Positions 22,981 to 32,358 of a DNA stretch of 50,340 bases are shown piece after piece; positions within the stretch are counted from its first letter, which is position 1; each line of letters starts with the position of its first letter. The DNA comes from CAZWVR01 sp964637235 (GTDB lineage: Bacteria > Bacteroidota > Bacteroidia > Bacteroidales > S143-33): NCBI GenBank assembly GCA_964637235.1, contig CAZWVR010000003.1:1-50340 (forward strand), given 5' to 3'. The position numbers were made by a program, and so were the translations under genes. The notes under the pieces are model-generated. The model worked only from the letters and a program-made list of their open reading frames with translations. It did not search any database and had not been told where the DNA came from.

Positions 22981-23619
22981 ATGTTAAGGGCTTTAATTTT
23001 TGATTTTAATGGGGTTATAGTAGAAAGCACTGATAGTAATGCACAAATTTATTATTCTATTTTTTTACGTTTTGGAAAAAATGTTGCTGAAAAAGCCGTA
23101 GAACATTATAAAAAATACGGAGGGATACCTCGCCAGAAGCGGATAGAGATGTATTTACGTGAATTTGCAGGTATCTCTCCGACACATAAATTGATTGAAG
23201 AGCTTTCCCTGGAATTTTCTCGTATGTATATGCAGAGTATCAAAAAAGCTGAATTTGTACCCGGTAGTAAGGAATTTCTGATGAATGAGGGTAAAATCTA
23301 TGACAAATTTCTTTCCAGCGGTGCTCCACAAGATGAACTTCCAGAGATTTTAAAGGCTGTAAATATTTTGCAATATTTCAAAGAAGTTTTTGGTGCTCCT
23401 GCTCCTAAGAGTGAGCACATTTTAACTATTTTGAATAAATATAATTATGCTCCTAATGAAGTAGTTTTTATTGGAGATTCTCCAAAAGATCGTGAAGCTG
23501 CTTTGCACAATGGTATCTATTTTATTGCCCGAGATAGAGGTTTAAAGGAACTTGCAGATGAGCCTTTTAAAATAAAGGATTTAACAGAATTGCCGAACGT
23601 CTTAAAACTTATTTCTTAG
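22981..23619 (+). CDS. HAD-superfamily hydrolase, beta-phosphoglucomutase-like
   Basis: The 212-aa protein has the HAD nucleophile motif FDFNGV with Asp8, a cap domain of about 80 residues, motif II SSGA and the metal motif VFIGDSPKDREAA near residue 160. The second Asp of the usual DxD is Asn10, a change found in part of this family and expected to weaken acid/base catalysis. The substrate is likely a small sugar or nucleotide phosphate. Its stop overlaps the stop of the convergent metallopeptidase gene (4 nt). Confidence 0.85.
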   Translation: MLRALIFDFNGVIVESTDSNAQIYYSIFLRFGKNVAEKAVEHYKKYGGIPRQKRIEMYLREFAGISPTHKLIEELSLEFSRMYMQSIKKAEFVPGSKEFLMNEGKIYDKFLSSGAPQDELPEILKAVNILQYFKEVFGAPAPKSEHILTILNKYNYAPNEVVFIGDSPKDREAALHNGIYFIARDRGLKELADEPFKIKDLTELPNVLKLIS

Positions 23620-24254
23620 TCTAAATAGAGCATTGCGTAATTTTCTTTTAGCCAATTTATACTTTCTTTATACTTCGGATATATTTTTGCTACAAGTGCC
23701 CAAAATTCTTTGGAATGGTTCATATATTTAGTATGAGCTAATTCGTGAGCTATTACATAGTTAACTACAAATGTTGGTGCCATAGCTAATCGCCATGTAA
23801 AAAACAAGCGTTTATCCCACGAGCAAGAACCATAGCGTTTTTTGGCTGATGTAATACTAAAACTTTTATATTTTAAATTATGTTTGCTGCAAAACAAGAA
23901 TAGTTGTTCATTTATATATTTTTTTAACTGCTCTTTATAAAAATTTATAACTTGTTTTTTTCTTTTTTCTCTATGCTTTGAGTGAAGTTCTAAGGTATAT
24001 GCGCATTGGTTCTTTTTATTCAATGATAAACATGTATCTAAAAATGGTAAACGTTCTCCATCTGTGAAGTTATATTTTTGGTATTTTTGTGCGGCTTTTA
24101 GTCTATTTTCTATCCATTTTTTATGTTTTAATATAAAAAAGTTAATGAGCTCTGGGTCAGTTTTTAAAGGTGCTTTGACCAATATTTCTCCTTTATAATC
24201 CACTTTTAAATTGACGTTTTTTACCTTATTTGTAAAAATTATTTTATAATACAT
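23616..24254 (-). CDS. YgjP-type zinc metallopeptidase (DUF45)
   Basis: The 212-aa protein has the zinc motif HELAH at 170-174 with a third ligand at His180 (NHSKEFW). It also has the conserved AKKRYGSCSWDKRLFFTWRL segment just before it. YgjP/DUF45 proteins are cytoplasmic metallopeptidase-like proteins, often genomically next to restriction-modification or nuclease genes, but here none is present. The natural substrate is not known. It is convergent with the HAD gene, with overlapping stops in TTAG. Confidence 0.88.
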   Translation of the reverse strand: MYYKIIFTNKVKNVNLKVDYKGEILVKAPLKTDPELINFFILKHKKWIENRLKAAQKYQKYNFTDGERLPFLDTCLSLNKKNQCAYTLELHSKHREKRKKQVINFYKEQLKKYINEQLFLFCSKHNLKYKSFSITSAKKRYGSCSWDKRLFFTWRLAMAPTFVVNYVIAHELAHTKYMNHSKEFWALVAKIYPKYKESINWLKENYAMLYLD

Positions 24255-24304
24255 GATTATGCTACTTCTGATGCTTCTGTATATACAAAATTAGAAAATC
24301 TTAA

Positions 24305-24336
24305 TTTGCTTCAAAATTAAAACTCTTTTATCTTTG
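24305..24336 (+). promoter_or_regulatory. Bacteroidota promoter for the MscS-like channel
   Basis: A TTTG -33 box at 24305-24308 is followed after 20 nt by TATCTTTG at 24329-24336. This is one of the best consensus promoters in the window. Transcription would begin near 24343, so the in-frame ATG at 24334 cannot be the start and 24355 is. Confidence 0.85.
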
Positions 24337-24354
24337 TATATAAAAAAGCTAAAT

Positions 24355-25902
24355 ATGAAAAGCTTTGTTGCTTGGCTTACAACTATTTTTCATCATTGGG
24401 GCTTTTCTTCACATGGAGTAGAAATAGCTATTACAGTTGTGTTATTTATAATTCTTCTTTTTATAGCATGGGTTGCTAATTTGTTAACAAAATATGTAAT
24501 TGTTAAGATTGTTGAAGCAATAATTAAGAAGACAAAAAATGACTATGATGATGTATTTATTCAACATAAGGCTTTTAATAATCTTTCGCATATAATTCCT
24601 GCTTTGATTATATATTTTGGAGTACCTTTTACATCTAAAAGTGAGGTTTTCATTGGTGTAATTAGGGATTTGACTTATGTATATCTTATTATTGCTATTT
24701 TATTGGTTATCAATAAGATATTAAATGCATTGAACGATATTTATGAGATTTATGCTGAGAAACGACAAATAAATGTTCATATAAAGCAGTTTATTCAAGT
24801 TGTAAAGATAATTTTTATCATAATTGCCATAATTTTAATTATTTCTGTGATCCTTCATAAAAAACCTGGTGCAATACTCGCAGGTTTAGGTGCTATGACA
24901 GCAGTACTTATGTTAATTTTTCGCGATTCTATTTTAAGTTTTGTTGCAGGTATTCAATTAACTGCATATCAGATGGTTAAAGAGGGTGATTGGATAACGG
25001 TACCTTCTCGCGGCATTGATGGGGATGTTATGGATATTAGTCTTAATACTGTTAAAATACGTAATTTTGATAAGACCATATCTACAATACCTACATATGC
25101 TTTGGTACAGGAGTCTTTTATCAATTGGAAAGGAATGGAGCAGAGTGGTGGGCGTAGAATAAAAAGGAGCATTTATATAGATATGAATTCTATTAAAATT
25201 GCTGATAATGAACTTGTTGAAAAATTACGAAAAATAAGTTTCCTTAAAGAAATTATTGAACAAGAAAATACAGAATTAAGCAATGATTTGATTAAAATTG
25301 CAGAAAATCAGGCTATTACAAATATTACTCTGTTTAGACATTATATTGAAGCTTATATTAGAAAAAATTTCCGAGTTTATAAGAAATATAAAAAGCAAAC
25401 TTTTATCAAGGATTCAGTAGTTATTGAAAGGTTTGTTATAGATGATCCTGAGGAATTTAAAGCAGACTTAGGCAAATACGCTGATAAATATACAGAAGTT
25501 CTTGATGGTAAATTGATTATCAAAGATGTAAATAAGTTTTTAATACATTTTTCTGATAAATATGTGCTTGAAAATAACTATTTATATAAAGTTAATAAGA
25601 GGCAGAAAACAATAATTGTAAAAGGTACAGAAGTTAAGCGAGATTATTATGAAAAGATTTTAATAAAGCCGGGCTTATTTTGTGATGATTTAACAATGCT
25701 TGTGAGGGAATTACCACCTTCGGAAAAAGGATTGCCCATAGAGGTTTATGTTTTTGCTGCTACTACTGATTGGGCTACTTATGAGCAAATACAGGCACGT
25801 CTGATTGAGCATTTATTAGCAGTTATACCTTTATTTGAACTTAGAGCATTTCAGCAACCTGCGGGTAGTGATTTCAATTTACTATTGAATAAGTCTAATT
25901 AA
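24355..25902 (+). CDS. MscS-family mechanosensitive ion channel (YbdG-like)
   Basis: The 515-aa protein has about five transmembrane helices in the first 200 residues. The pore-lining segment has the Gly/Ala-rich IL-AGLGAMTAVLMLIFRDSILSF pattern at about 180-205. The cytoplasmic beta domain follows (VKEGDWITVPSRGIDGDVMDISLNTVKI) and a long C-terminal vestibule. Length and layout fit the larger MscS/YbdG type that opens on osmotic downshock. The N-terminal start at 24355 is fixed by the upstream promoter. Its stop overlaps that of the convergent carrier fusion gene in TTAA. Confidence 0.92.
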   Translation: MKSFVAWLTTIFHHWGFSSHGVEIAITVVLFIILLFIAWVANLLTKYVIVKIVEAIIKKTKNDYDDVFIQHKAFNNLSHIIPALIIYFGVPFTSKSEVFIGVIRDLTYVYLIIAILLVINKILNALNDIYEIYAEKRQINVHIKQFIQVVKIIFIIIAIILIISVILHKKPGAILAGLGAMTAVLMLIFRDSILSFVAGIQLTAYQMVKEGDWITVPSRGIDGDVMDISLNTVKIRNFDKTISTIPTYALVQESFINWKGMEQSGGRRIKRSIYIDMNSIKIADNELVEKLRKISFLKEIIEQENTELSNDLIKIAENQAITNITLFRHYIEAYIRKNFRVYKKYKKQTFIKDSVVIERFVIDDPEEFKADLGKYADKYTEVLDGKLIIKDVNKFLIHFSDKYVLENNYLYKVNKRQKTIIVKGTEVKRDYYEKILIKPGLFCDDLTMLVRELPPSEKGLPIEVYVFAATTDWATYEQIQARLIEHLLAVIPLFELRAFQQPAGSDFNLLLNKSN

Positions 25903-28900
25903 ATTTTCATTCTGCTAAATATATGTTTTATAATTTCACGGTCTGTTGCTAAAAGATTGAAAAATTTAAATCGGTTTAAAGCTAAAATATTTGCTTTTTT
26001 TTCGACTATTAGTTTTTGGGTTTTTATTGGTGCATTTAATCCTCTTATAATTAGTGTATTTCGGGAGAAGTTTTTGTTTTCTGCTTTTAATTCGCCTTTT
26101 ATTATCAAAAAGATATATTCTTGTCCTTCAATAAAGAAATTTAGTGTTTCTCCTTCTGACAGTTTTATTTGTTTGCTTATTTCTGCTACATATTGTAGTG
26201 ATTTTTCTGAAACAGTGTAGAATAAATAGATTCGTTTTAGTTTTTTTATTCTATCAATGATAAGATCATCTTTATTTTTTAGTTTGTTAAGTATATGGCT
26301 TTTATTTTTTGGTATTGTAGAAAAAATTTTTTCGCACAATTGTGGAGAAATTTTATATAGAATTTTAGCTGCGGTATCAAATACAAGTGGGTCTGGGTTA
26401 TAAATTGCGATTAAAATATCGCGAATTGTACATTTTTCCAGTTTTTTGTATATAAGTTGGGCTTGTTCTCGTGTCCAAGTTTCAGGAAATTGAATTTTGG
26501 GTATCTCTTGGATATTGATTTGGGTTTTGTCGATTTGTTTTGCAAGTAGTTCCAAAGCTTTTGATATTGTCCAGTTATCTATTCGTCTATAATCACTCAT
26601 AATGATGTCAAGCAGACGTTCTTTGAAAGTAAGGTTTTCATAATGGAAATGAGGTTTAAGGCGTTTTACTTTTTGTCCAATACTGATGGGTTCAAATATA
26701 GGTAGTAAAATATGTTTAATATCGTTATCTATAAAGTTATCAATCAATTCTAAGGCAAATATAGTGTTTTCTCCAATTATATTTGTTTTTATCAGTTCAA
26801 TAAGTTCTGTTTCGTGAATAAAAGATAAGAGTTTAAATAATTGTTCAAATTTGCTAATTCTTTCTAAATCAAGTGATTGCACTAGTTTTAAAGTATTTTT
26901 TTCTCTAACAATATCTCTTATTGATAGATATAGCCACATAATATTATCTACTGTATCTTTAATTTTTTCTTTAATTATTGCGATAGTGTCTTCCTTTGCT
27001 TTAAAATCTGAGTAATAAAGCGCGTCAATTACAACTTCTTGTATATGCCTGTTTGGATAATTTATATAAGAAATTATCATTCGTTGTGCTTTGGCTGTGC
27101 CTATTTTTGCAAATACTTGGAGTATTTTTTCTTTTACGATGTTGTTTTGGGTATTTATAAAAAATTTATTCAGTATGTTTAGAATATCTTCACCAATTTC
27201 AACTAAAATACTGATTACCAGGTTATTGTATTCAGAGTCTTCTAAAAGTTTTATAATTTTTTCCCATAATTGTGGAGTTTTTCGTTTGCTTGCCAATTTA
27301 ATAGCAGCTAATTTTACTTGTCTATTATCATCTTCCAGTAGAATTTTTATGTATTTTATATCTCTGGGCTGGGGAAATTTTATGAAATATTTTATTGCTT
27401 TTATTTTATCTTTAACATTTGAGGAGTTAATTAATTGTTCTATTTCCTGATCTGAGGCAGGATTAGTTATATCTGAGAAATCGAGGTTGTAAAGTGCTTG
27501 GATTATAATTTTTTGTAGTTCTCGTTCTTTAAAACCTATTTTATCGCCAACTTGTTCAATTATTTTTACTAATTTTTGAGTGTAAGTGCTATCAATATTT
27601 AGCAGGATAATTTTTCTAAGGAGGTTATCGTCGATTTTTAGCAGAAAGCTGGCATAAACTTCCAGACTCCGGGGATTTGTTTCTGAAAGGACTAATGCAC
27701 TGAATTTATAGGTATTTTTTTCTGGGCTTAAAATATTTTTTTGGAGTATATCTAAGGCAAAAACATCTTTTTCTACGTATTGAAAATCAAAAAGGCGTTT
27801 TTCTTCTAAAATTTGGTGGATCCGATATTTGTATGTATTGTATAATTTAAAGGCGCTGAGAATAAATAAAATCATTACTGGCAGGATATAAAGTGGATAT
27901 AGTCCTAATTTAAATATTTCTCCACCTTTGACCAGTGTAAGATTTATGATAAAAAGTATGATTCCTGCCAAAGCTATTGCCAGTTGTTGAACAATTCCTA
28001 CTCGGGTTTGGATATATAATTTTTGATTATCCGGTAAAGCTTGATATAGAACATTAAAAGATGGGTCGTCTATACCTCGACGGATTATTCGTTCCAGCAT
28101 TTTATTAGCAGTAATAAATCCTAAAAAGAAAAAGCTTAATGTTCCAGCAATTTGTGCACTTATAAAAGCTAAAAGAAAAATAGTTGTTATTGTAATACCC
28201 ATAAATGTCAATCCTACTTTTATTCCCCATCGGCTGAGAATTCTACCTGAAAATACTGATATTAAAAATTCGCCTATTTTTAATCCTGCAAATACTATTG
28301 ACATAAAAGCTGCTACTGCTTGATCGTTCGGGAAAAGTCCTGTTTGTGATTTTATGGTGATAAGAAATCCATAGTCCACTAAAAAAATTACTACTGCCGA
28401 AAGTAAAGCTGTAATAAAAATGAATATTATGAACTTATTTTTTAGAAGTTTACTTTTTATAAAATTTTGTTTTACTTCATTATGGAACGATTTGGTTTCG
28501 GGGAATTTTTTATATATGTAGAAAATTAAAATAATAGCAGCTATAAGTCCTATGCTTCCTATTAGAATTAAATCATAATGATGAGGTAAAATTTTTATTA
28601 GCAAACTAATTGTAAAATAGCTGATTATAGCTGCAATAACTCCACCGAGATTTATTAAGCCGTAGAATTTTTTCACTTGCAGTAGGTTAAGAAGTCGGAC
28701 GGCTAAGCCTCCTGTTACAGTAGAAACAAAAGCAATAAAGGGCCAAGCCCATATAAAAACAAAAAAAGCTAAATATTTATATGCTAATTTTTTTTCATAG
28801 GTAGTTAAGCTTAGTAGATTTTTATCTAACAAGACCAGAAAAAAGCGAGATATAAGGGAGATGAATAACATAATCAATATGGCGATGGTAAAAAGAGTTT

Positions 28901-29153
28901 TGCTTTTATATTTTATTTGAATATTTGAATAGATTACAATGGCAATAGTGCCTACTATTCCTGAGAATATATAGGCAATAGGGAGTTCCTTATGTCCAAA
29001 GTTTGCTAAAAATTGGGAGTTGGCAGGTACAAAATAAAAGGCTATAAATAAACCTAAGAAAAATGAAAAAATAAATAGAAATTTGAGTTTATTAAAATCC
29101 TCTTTTGTTAATTTGAATTTATCTCTAAAATATTTTTCTATACTAAATTTCAT
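25899..29153 (-). CDS. Large fusion: membrane carrier (MFS/NTT-like), HEAT repeats and cyclic-nucleotide-binding-like domain
   Basis: The 1084-aa protein has three parts. Residues 25-435 hold about twelve transmembrane helices, like the nucleotide transporter (NTT/Tlc) or MFS fold. Residues 440-960 are helical and include HEAT-type repeats, for example LEDDNRQVKLAAIKLASKRKTPQLWEKI at about 600-645. The last 100 residues (about 985-1084) look like a cyclic-nucleotide-binding beta-roll: LSEGETLNFFIEGQEYIFLIIKGEL. There is no full phosphate-binding-cassette signature, so nucleotide binding is unproved. It is the third gene after the GGCT-like and NRAMP-like genes, 9 nt from the latter. I infer a regulated transporter; the substrate is unknown. 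Confidence 0.8.
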   Translation of the reverse strand: MKFSIEKYFRDKFKLTKEDFNKLKFLFIFSFFLGLFIAFYFVPANSQFLANFGHKELPIAYIFSGIVGTIAIVIYSNIQIKYKSKTLFTIAILIMLFISLISRFFLVLLDKNLLSLTTYEKKLAYKYLAFFVFIWAWPFIAFVSTVTGGLAVRLLNLLQVKKFYGLINLGGVIAAIISYFTISLLIKILPHHYDLILIGSIGLIAAIILIFYIYKKFPETKSFHNEVKQNFIKSKLLKNKFIIFIFITALLSAVVIFLVDYGFLITIKSQTGLFPNDQAVAAFMSIVFAGLKIGEFLISVFSGRILSRWGIKVGLTFMGITITTIFLLAFISAQIAGTLSFFFLGFITANKMLERIIRRGIDDPSFNVLYQALPDNQKLYIQTRVGIVQQLAIALAGIILFIINLTLVKGGEIFKLGLYPLYILPVMILFILSAFKLYNTYKYRIHQILEEKRLFDFQYVEKDVFALDILQKNILSPEKNTYKFSALVLSETNPRSLEVYASFLLKIDDNLLRKIILLNIDSTYTQKLVKIIEQVGDKIGFKERELQKIIIQALYNLDFSDITNPASDQEIEQLINSSNVKDKIKAIKYFIKFPQPRDIKYIKILLEDDNRQVKLAAIKLASKRKTPQLWEKIIKLLEDSEYNNLVISILVEIGEDILNILNKFFINTQNNIVKEKILQVFAKIGTAKAQRMIISYINYPNRHIQEVVIDALYYSDFKAKEDTIAIIKEKIKDTVDNIMWLYLSIRDIVREKNTLKLVQSLDLERISKFEQLFKLLSFIHETELIELIKTNIIGENTIFALELIDNFIDNDIKHILLPIFEPISIGQKVKRLKPHFHYENLTFKERLLDIIMSDYRRIDNWTISKALELLAKQIDKTQINIQEIPKIQFPETWTREQAQLIYKKLEKCTIRDILIAIYNPDPLVFDTAAKILYKISPQLCEKIFSTIPKNKSHILNKLKNKDDLIIDRIKKLKRIYLFYTVSEKSLQYVAEISKQIKLSEGETLNFFIEGQEYIFLIIKGELKAENKNFSRNTLIIRGLNAPIKTQKLIVEKKANILALNRFKFFNLLATDREIIKHIFSRMKI

Positions 29154-29162
29154 ATAAAAAAG

Positions 29163-30572
29163 CTAATCATTTTGCTGTTGCAAAATAACTAATTTTTCTT
29201 TTCTGAATTTATATATTTTGACCACAACATAAATTGTTATTAAAAATGCCAATATTGAAATTATCCAGAATACAGTGTCGGAATTTGGTGACTTGAATTT
29301 TATTGCTCTTTCAATGGCTTTATATATGTTTAAAATGCCTATCACAGTGGTTATCCATACTACAAAAGACATTAAAATATTGGAAAAATGGCTATTTATC
29401 CGTTTTTTCCCCATTATTTCAGGATTATTTATTACTATCATCAGAAATATACTGATGAAGGGTAAAATTAGTCCATTAAATGCTTGTGCCAAAATTATTG
29501 CAGGAACAGGTTTAACTTGTAAGAAACCGAATGTTAGACCGACTGCTAAAATTGTAATTGTCAATAATCTAAATCTTAATGATTGAGATCCCCATTTTTC
29601 ATTATTTTGTTGATTGAGTAAACTGCGGGTTGTAATTGCCGAAGCCAGAGGTGCAGTGATAGCTGATGTAAAACCTGCTGCAAACATTCCTATACCAAAA
29701 ATATATACAGCATATTCATTGATGTATGAGTTTAAATATAAAGCGTCTTTTATAATATCAAATGAGAAGGTTAGATTTTTTAGAGCTTCCTCAGACCAGC
29801 CAGCTGTTAGCGCACTTCCTACTGTCATTATAGACATTGATATTATGCCTCCTAATATTATTGCTACGCTTAGTCCAAAACGTACATCTCTGATATTGTG
29901 TGTTTTATCTATTATGCCTGAGCCAAGAAATATATCGTAAGGGACTACGGTAGTTCCTATAATTCCTAATATCAATATTCCGGCTCCTGGTACATCTGGA
30001 ATAGTTGGTATAAAGCTTCCTAATAGTAATGCATCAATATCAGGTTTGACAACTATGGCTGTAAATAGGAATGCAAAGCCCATTAAAAATACAAATGCAC
30101 CAAGAAATTGGGCAATTATGCGTATAGATTTTAAGTTTAAAGCAATAATGGCAAGAAGGGCAACGATAGTTACGAACCATAATTTATCTGTATGCGGGAA
30201 AATAAAATGTAAGCCTTCAATGGAACCGAGAATATTACCGGCTTCATAAGCTGCGCTACCAAGTACTATTGCCATTATTACAGAAAATATGACTGCACCT
30301 CGCGATTTTTTACCTGCAAATTGTTTTGCTATTGCTTCTCCTAAGTTCATACCAGAATATATGGTAATCCGGGCGCTAGCTTCTTGGAGTAATAGACAGG
30401 CAAAAATGGAAAATAGTATGGTCCACATTAAATCAAAATGATAATATACGCCTGCCTTGGTTAAGGTTGTCACTGTGCCAGGTCCTATAAACGCAGCTGA
30501 TACTACTGACCAAAATAGTATTACGAAAAATTTATGTCTTATTTTCTTTAATATGTTTTTAAGTTTATTCAT
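29163..30572 (-). CDS. NRAMP-like transporter with altered metal-binding motifs
   Basis: The 469-aa protein has about eleven to twelve transmembrane helices with the NRAMP fold. The TM1 motif that is DPGN in iron/manganese transporters is GPGT here (residues 30-33). The TM6 motif normally MPHN is VPYD (210-213). The metal ligands Asp, Asn and Met are therefore missing. NRAMP relatives with such changes transport other ions (for example magnesium) or none that is known. Overlap with the upstream GGCT-like gene (4 nt) and 9-nt spacing to the next suggest a three-gene operon. Annotation as a manganese or iron transporter would be unsafe. Confidence 0.85.
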   Translation of the reverse strand: MNKLKNILKKIRHKFFVILFWSVVSAAFIGPGTVTTLTKAGVYYHFDLMWTILFSIFACLLLQEASARITIYSGMNLGEAIAKQFAGKKSRGAVIFSVIMAIVLGSAAYEAGNILGSIEGLHFIFPHTDKLWFVTIVALLAIIALNLKSIRIIAQFLGAFVFLMGFAFLFTAIVVKPDIDALLLGSFIPTIPDVPGAGILILGIIGTTVVPYDIFLGSGIIDKTHNIRDVRFGLSVAIILGGIISMSIMTVGSALTAGWSEEALKNLTFSFDIIKDALYLNSYINEYAVYIFGIGMFAAGFTSAITAPLASAITTRSLLNQQNNEKWGSQSLRFRLLTITILAVGLTFGFLQVKPVPAIILAQAFNGLILPFISIFLMIVINNPEIMGKKRINSHFSNILMSFVVWITTVIGILNIYKAIERAIKFKSPNSDTVFWIISILAFLITIYVVVKIYKFRKEKLVILQQQND

Positions 30573-31099
30573 TGAGCGTCTTTAACATATTCAAATATTT
30601 TGAGTTTTTCTCTCATCTGTTCAATAACTTCCTCTATATTAAGATTTTGCTGTTTTTGTAGTAAGTGTTGCAATGCTTCAATAGGTTCAAAATTGGAGGT
30701 AAAATCTCCGTCTAATATTTTGGCAGGACCATTTTTCCTTCGGTAATAAAAAGCGTACTTGGCTTTGTCGGGTTCAAAGCTATATTTCCCTTTTTCTCTT
30801 AATTGCCAGATGGGTGTTATATCAAGGTCATAACCTTTGGGAAATTGTCCCGATAGGGCTTCTAAAAAGTTTATTCTTTCCAGTGCATAAAAGCTAACTA
30901 TATAAACTTCTCCTATTGTAGCAGCATTTTTGTATCTTTTATCTATGTAAACACTTCCTTGTTCAGATTTCATCAGTTGCCCATTAGTATAGTAGTACCC
31001 TTTGAATTCTGCTCCTTTGATGTAAAAATGAAATTTTTGTCCTTGCCTAAGGGTACCATATACAAATAATCTAATTTTGGGTTTATCTAATCCGTTCAT
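30569..31099 (-). CDS. Gamma-glutamylcyclotransferase-like (GGCT/AIG2) protein
   Basis: The 176-aa protein has the family signature VYGTLRQGQKFHFYIKGAEF at about 13-32, with a glycine-rich substrate loop, and a conserved ALERINFLEAL segment near residue 95. GGCT-fold proteins cyclise gamma-glutamyl groups or act on related amide substrates. No partner of glutathione metabolism is nearby, so the substrate is open. It is the first gene of the operon with the NRAMP-like and carrier-fusion genes. Confidence 0.85.
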   Translation of the reverse strand: MNGLDKPKIRLFVYGTLRQGQKFHFYIKGAEFKGYYYTNGQLMKSEQGSVYIDKRYKNAATIGEVYIVSFYALERINFLEALSGQFPKGYDLDITPIWQLREKGKYSFEPDKAKYAFYYRRKNGPAKILDGDFTSNFEPIEALQHLLQKQQNLNIEEVIEQMREKLKIFEYVKDAQ

Positions 31100-31232
31100 A
31101 ATTATTTTTGTATTTCTAAAACAAATTCTTTACCAATTTTTGAGTTTTTTTATTGCGTTTTTTAGATTTAAAAAAATTGCAAATTTGCACAAAATTTATA
31201 AAAAAGTTGGTTTATACCAAAATTATTTTTCA

Positions 31233-32321
31233 ATGCGAATACTTATTGCTTTTGATAAGTTCAAATATACTTTTTCTGCGGAGGAAATTACACATATAGT
31301 CGCTCAGTTGTTAGATTCAGATAAATACACTATTTGGGAAGTGCCACTTTCTGATGGAGGTGAAGGATTTTTAGATGTCATAAAAAGATATGTGTCTGCT
31401 CAATTTATTGAGTTAAAAACATATAATGCCATTTTAGAAGTAATTACTGCCCCTGTTTTAGTTGCTGGGAGGGTTGCGTTTATAGAATGTGCTAACACTT
31501 GTGGTATTGCCAATCTACCTGCTGATAAAAGAAATCCACTTTTTACTACAAGTTTTGGTCTTGGAATTCAAATAAAAAAATTGTTAGAGTCTGAGGGAGT
31601 TTCAGAATTTTATATTGGTTTAGGAGGGAGTGCTACTCATGATGTTGGTATTGGAATGGCTGCGGCTTTGGGGTATAGATTTATAGATGTTTATAAGCGT
31701 GAATTAAAACCCATAGGCAAAAATCTTATTGAAATAAATCATATTGTTTTTCCGAAGTCTTTTCCATCAGGGGTAAAGTTTACAGGTGTGTGCGATGTTA
31801 GAAATCCTTTATTGGGAGAAAATGGGGCTGCATATACCTTTGCACAGCAAAAAGGAGCACGGGAATATGAAATTCAGTTATTGGAGAAGGGTACAAAAAA
31901 TATTAGTGAAAAGATTAGGCAATATTTAAAACAGAATATTGGATATGGAGCTTTTGAAGGCGCAGCTGGCGGATTGGGTGCTGGTATTAAAGCCTTTTTG
32001 AGGGGTAAACTTATTTCAGGAGCTCAATTTGTTTTTAAACTTGCTGATATTGAGCATAAAATAAAAAATGCTGATGTTATTATTACTGGCGAGGGTCGTC
32101 TGGATAAAACATCTTTTAAAGGTAAACTTACCGGAGAGATTTATAAACTTGCTGTTAAATATCATAAAAAGCTTATAGTTATTTGTGGTTCATTGTATGG
32201 GGATATAGATTTACCAAATTTGGAGATTTATCCTCTGTTTTACGAAAAAGTGCCCATTTCAATAGCTAAAAAATTAACTCCCCAGAGAATGAAACTTGTT
32301 ATAAATAATATTTTTAAGTAA
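31233..32321 (+). CDS. Glycerate 2-kinase
   Basis: The 362-aa protein belongs to the GarK/GlxK glycerate kinase family. It begins MRILIAFDKFKYTFSAEE, and has the conserved segments DGGEGFLDV (about 48-56), IGLGGSATHDVGIGMAAALG and ADVIITGEGRLDKTSFKGK. It phosphorylates glycerate for entry into glycolysis. The open frame extends upstream to 31077, but the family start and the loss of similarity before it fix 31233. It is divergent from the GGCT-like gene. No other glycerate or glyoxylate pathway gene is present nearby. Confidence 0.93.
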   Translation: MRILIAFDKFKYTFSAEEITHIVAQLLDSDKYTIWEVPLSDGGEGFLDVIKRYVSAQFIELKTYNAILEVITAPVLVAGRVAFIECANTCGIANLPADKRNPLFTTSFGLGIQIKKLLESEGVSEFYIGLGGSATHDVGIGMAAALGYRFIDVYKRELKPIGKNLIEINHIVFPKSFPSGVKFTGVCDVRNPLLGENGAAYTFAQQKGAREYEIQLLEKGTKNISEKIRQYLKQNIGYGAFEGAAGGLGAGIKAFLRGKLISGAQFVFKLADIEHKIKNADVIITGEGRLDKTSFKGKLTGEIYKLAVKYHKKLIVICGSLYGDIDLPNLEIYPLFYEKVPISIAKKLTPQRMKLVINNIFK

Positions 32322-32335
32322 AAAATGTTTTTTTG

Positions 32336-32343
32336 TATCTTTG
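32336..32343 (+). promoter_or_regulatory. Bacteroidota -7 promoter box for the 96-aa gene and ispD
   Basis: TATCTTTG matches TAnnTTTG exactly and lies 15 nt before the ATG at 32359. It covers the first base of a TTG-started longer frame at 32341, ruling that start out. The -33 region is T-rich without a clean TTTG. Confidence 0.5.
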
Positions 32344-32358
32344 ACAAAAATAAAATCA

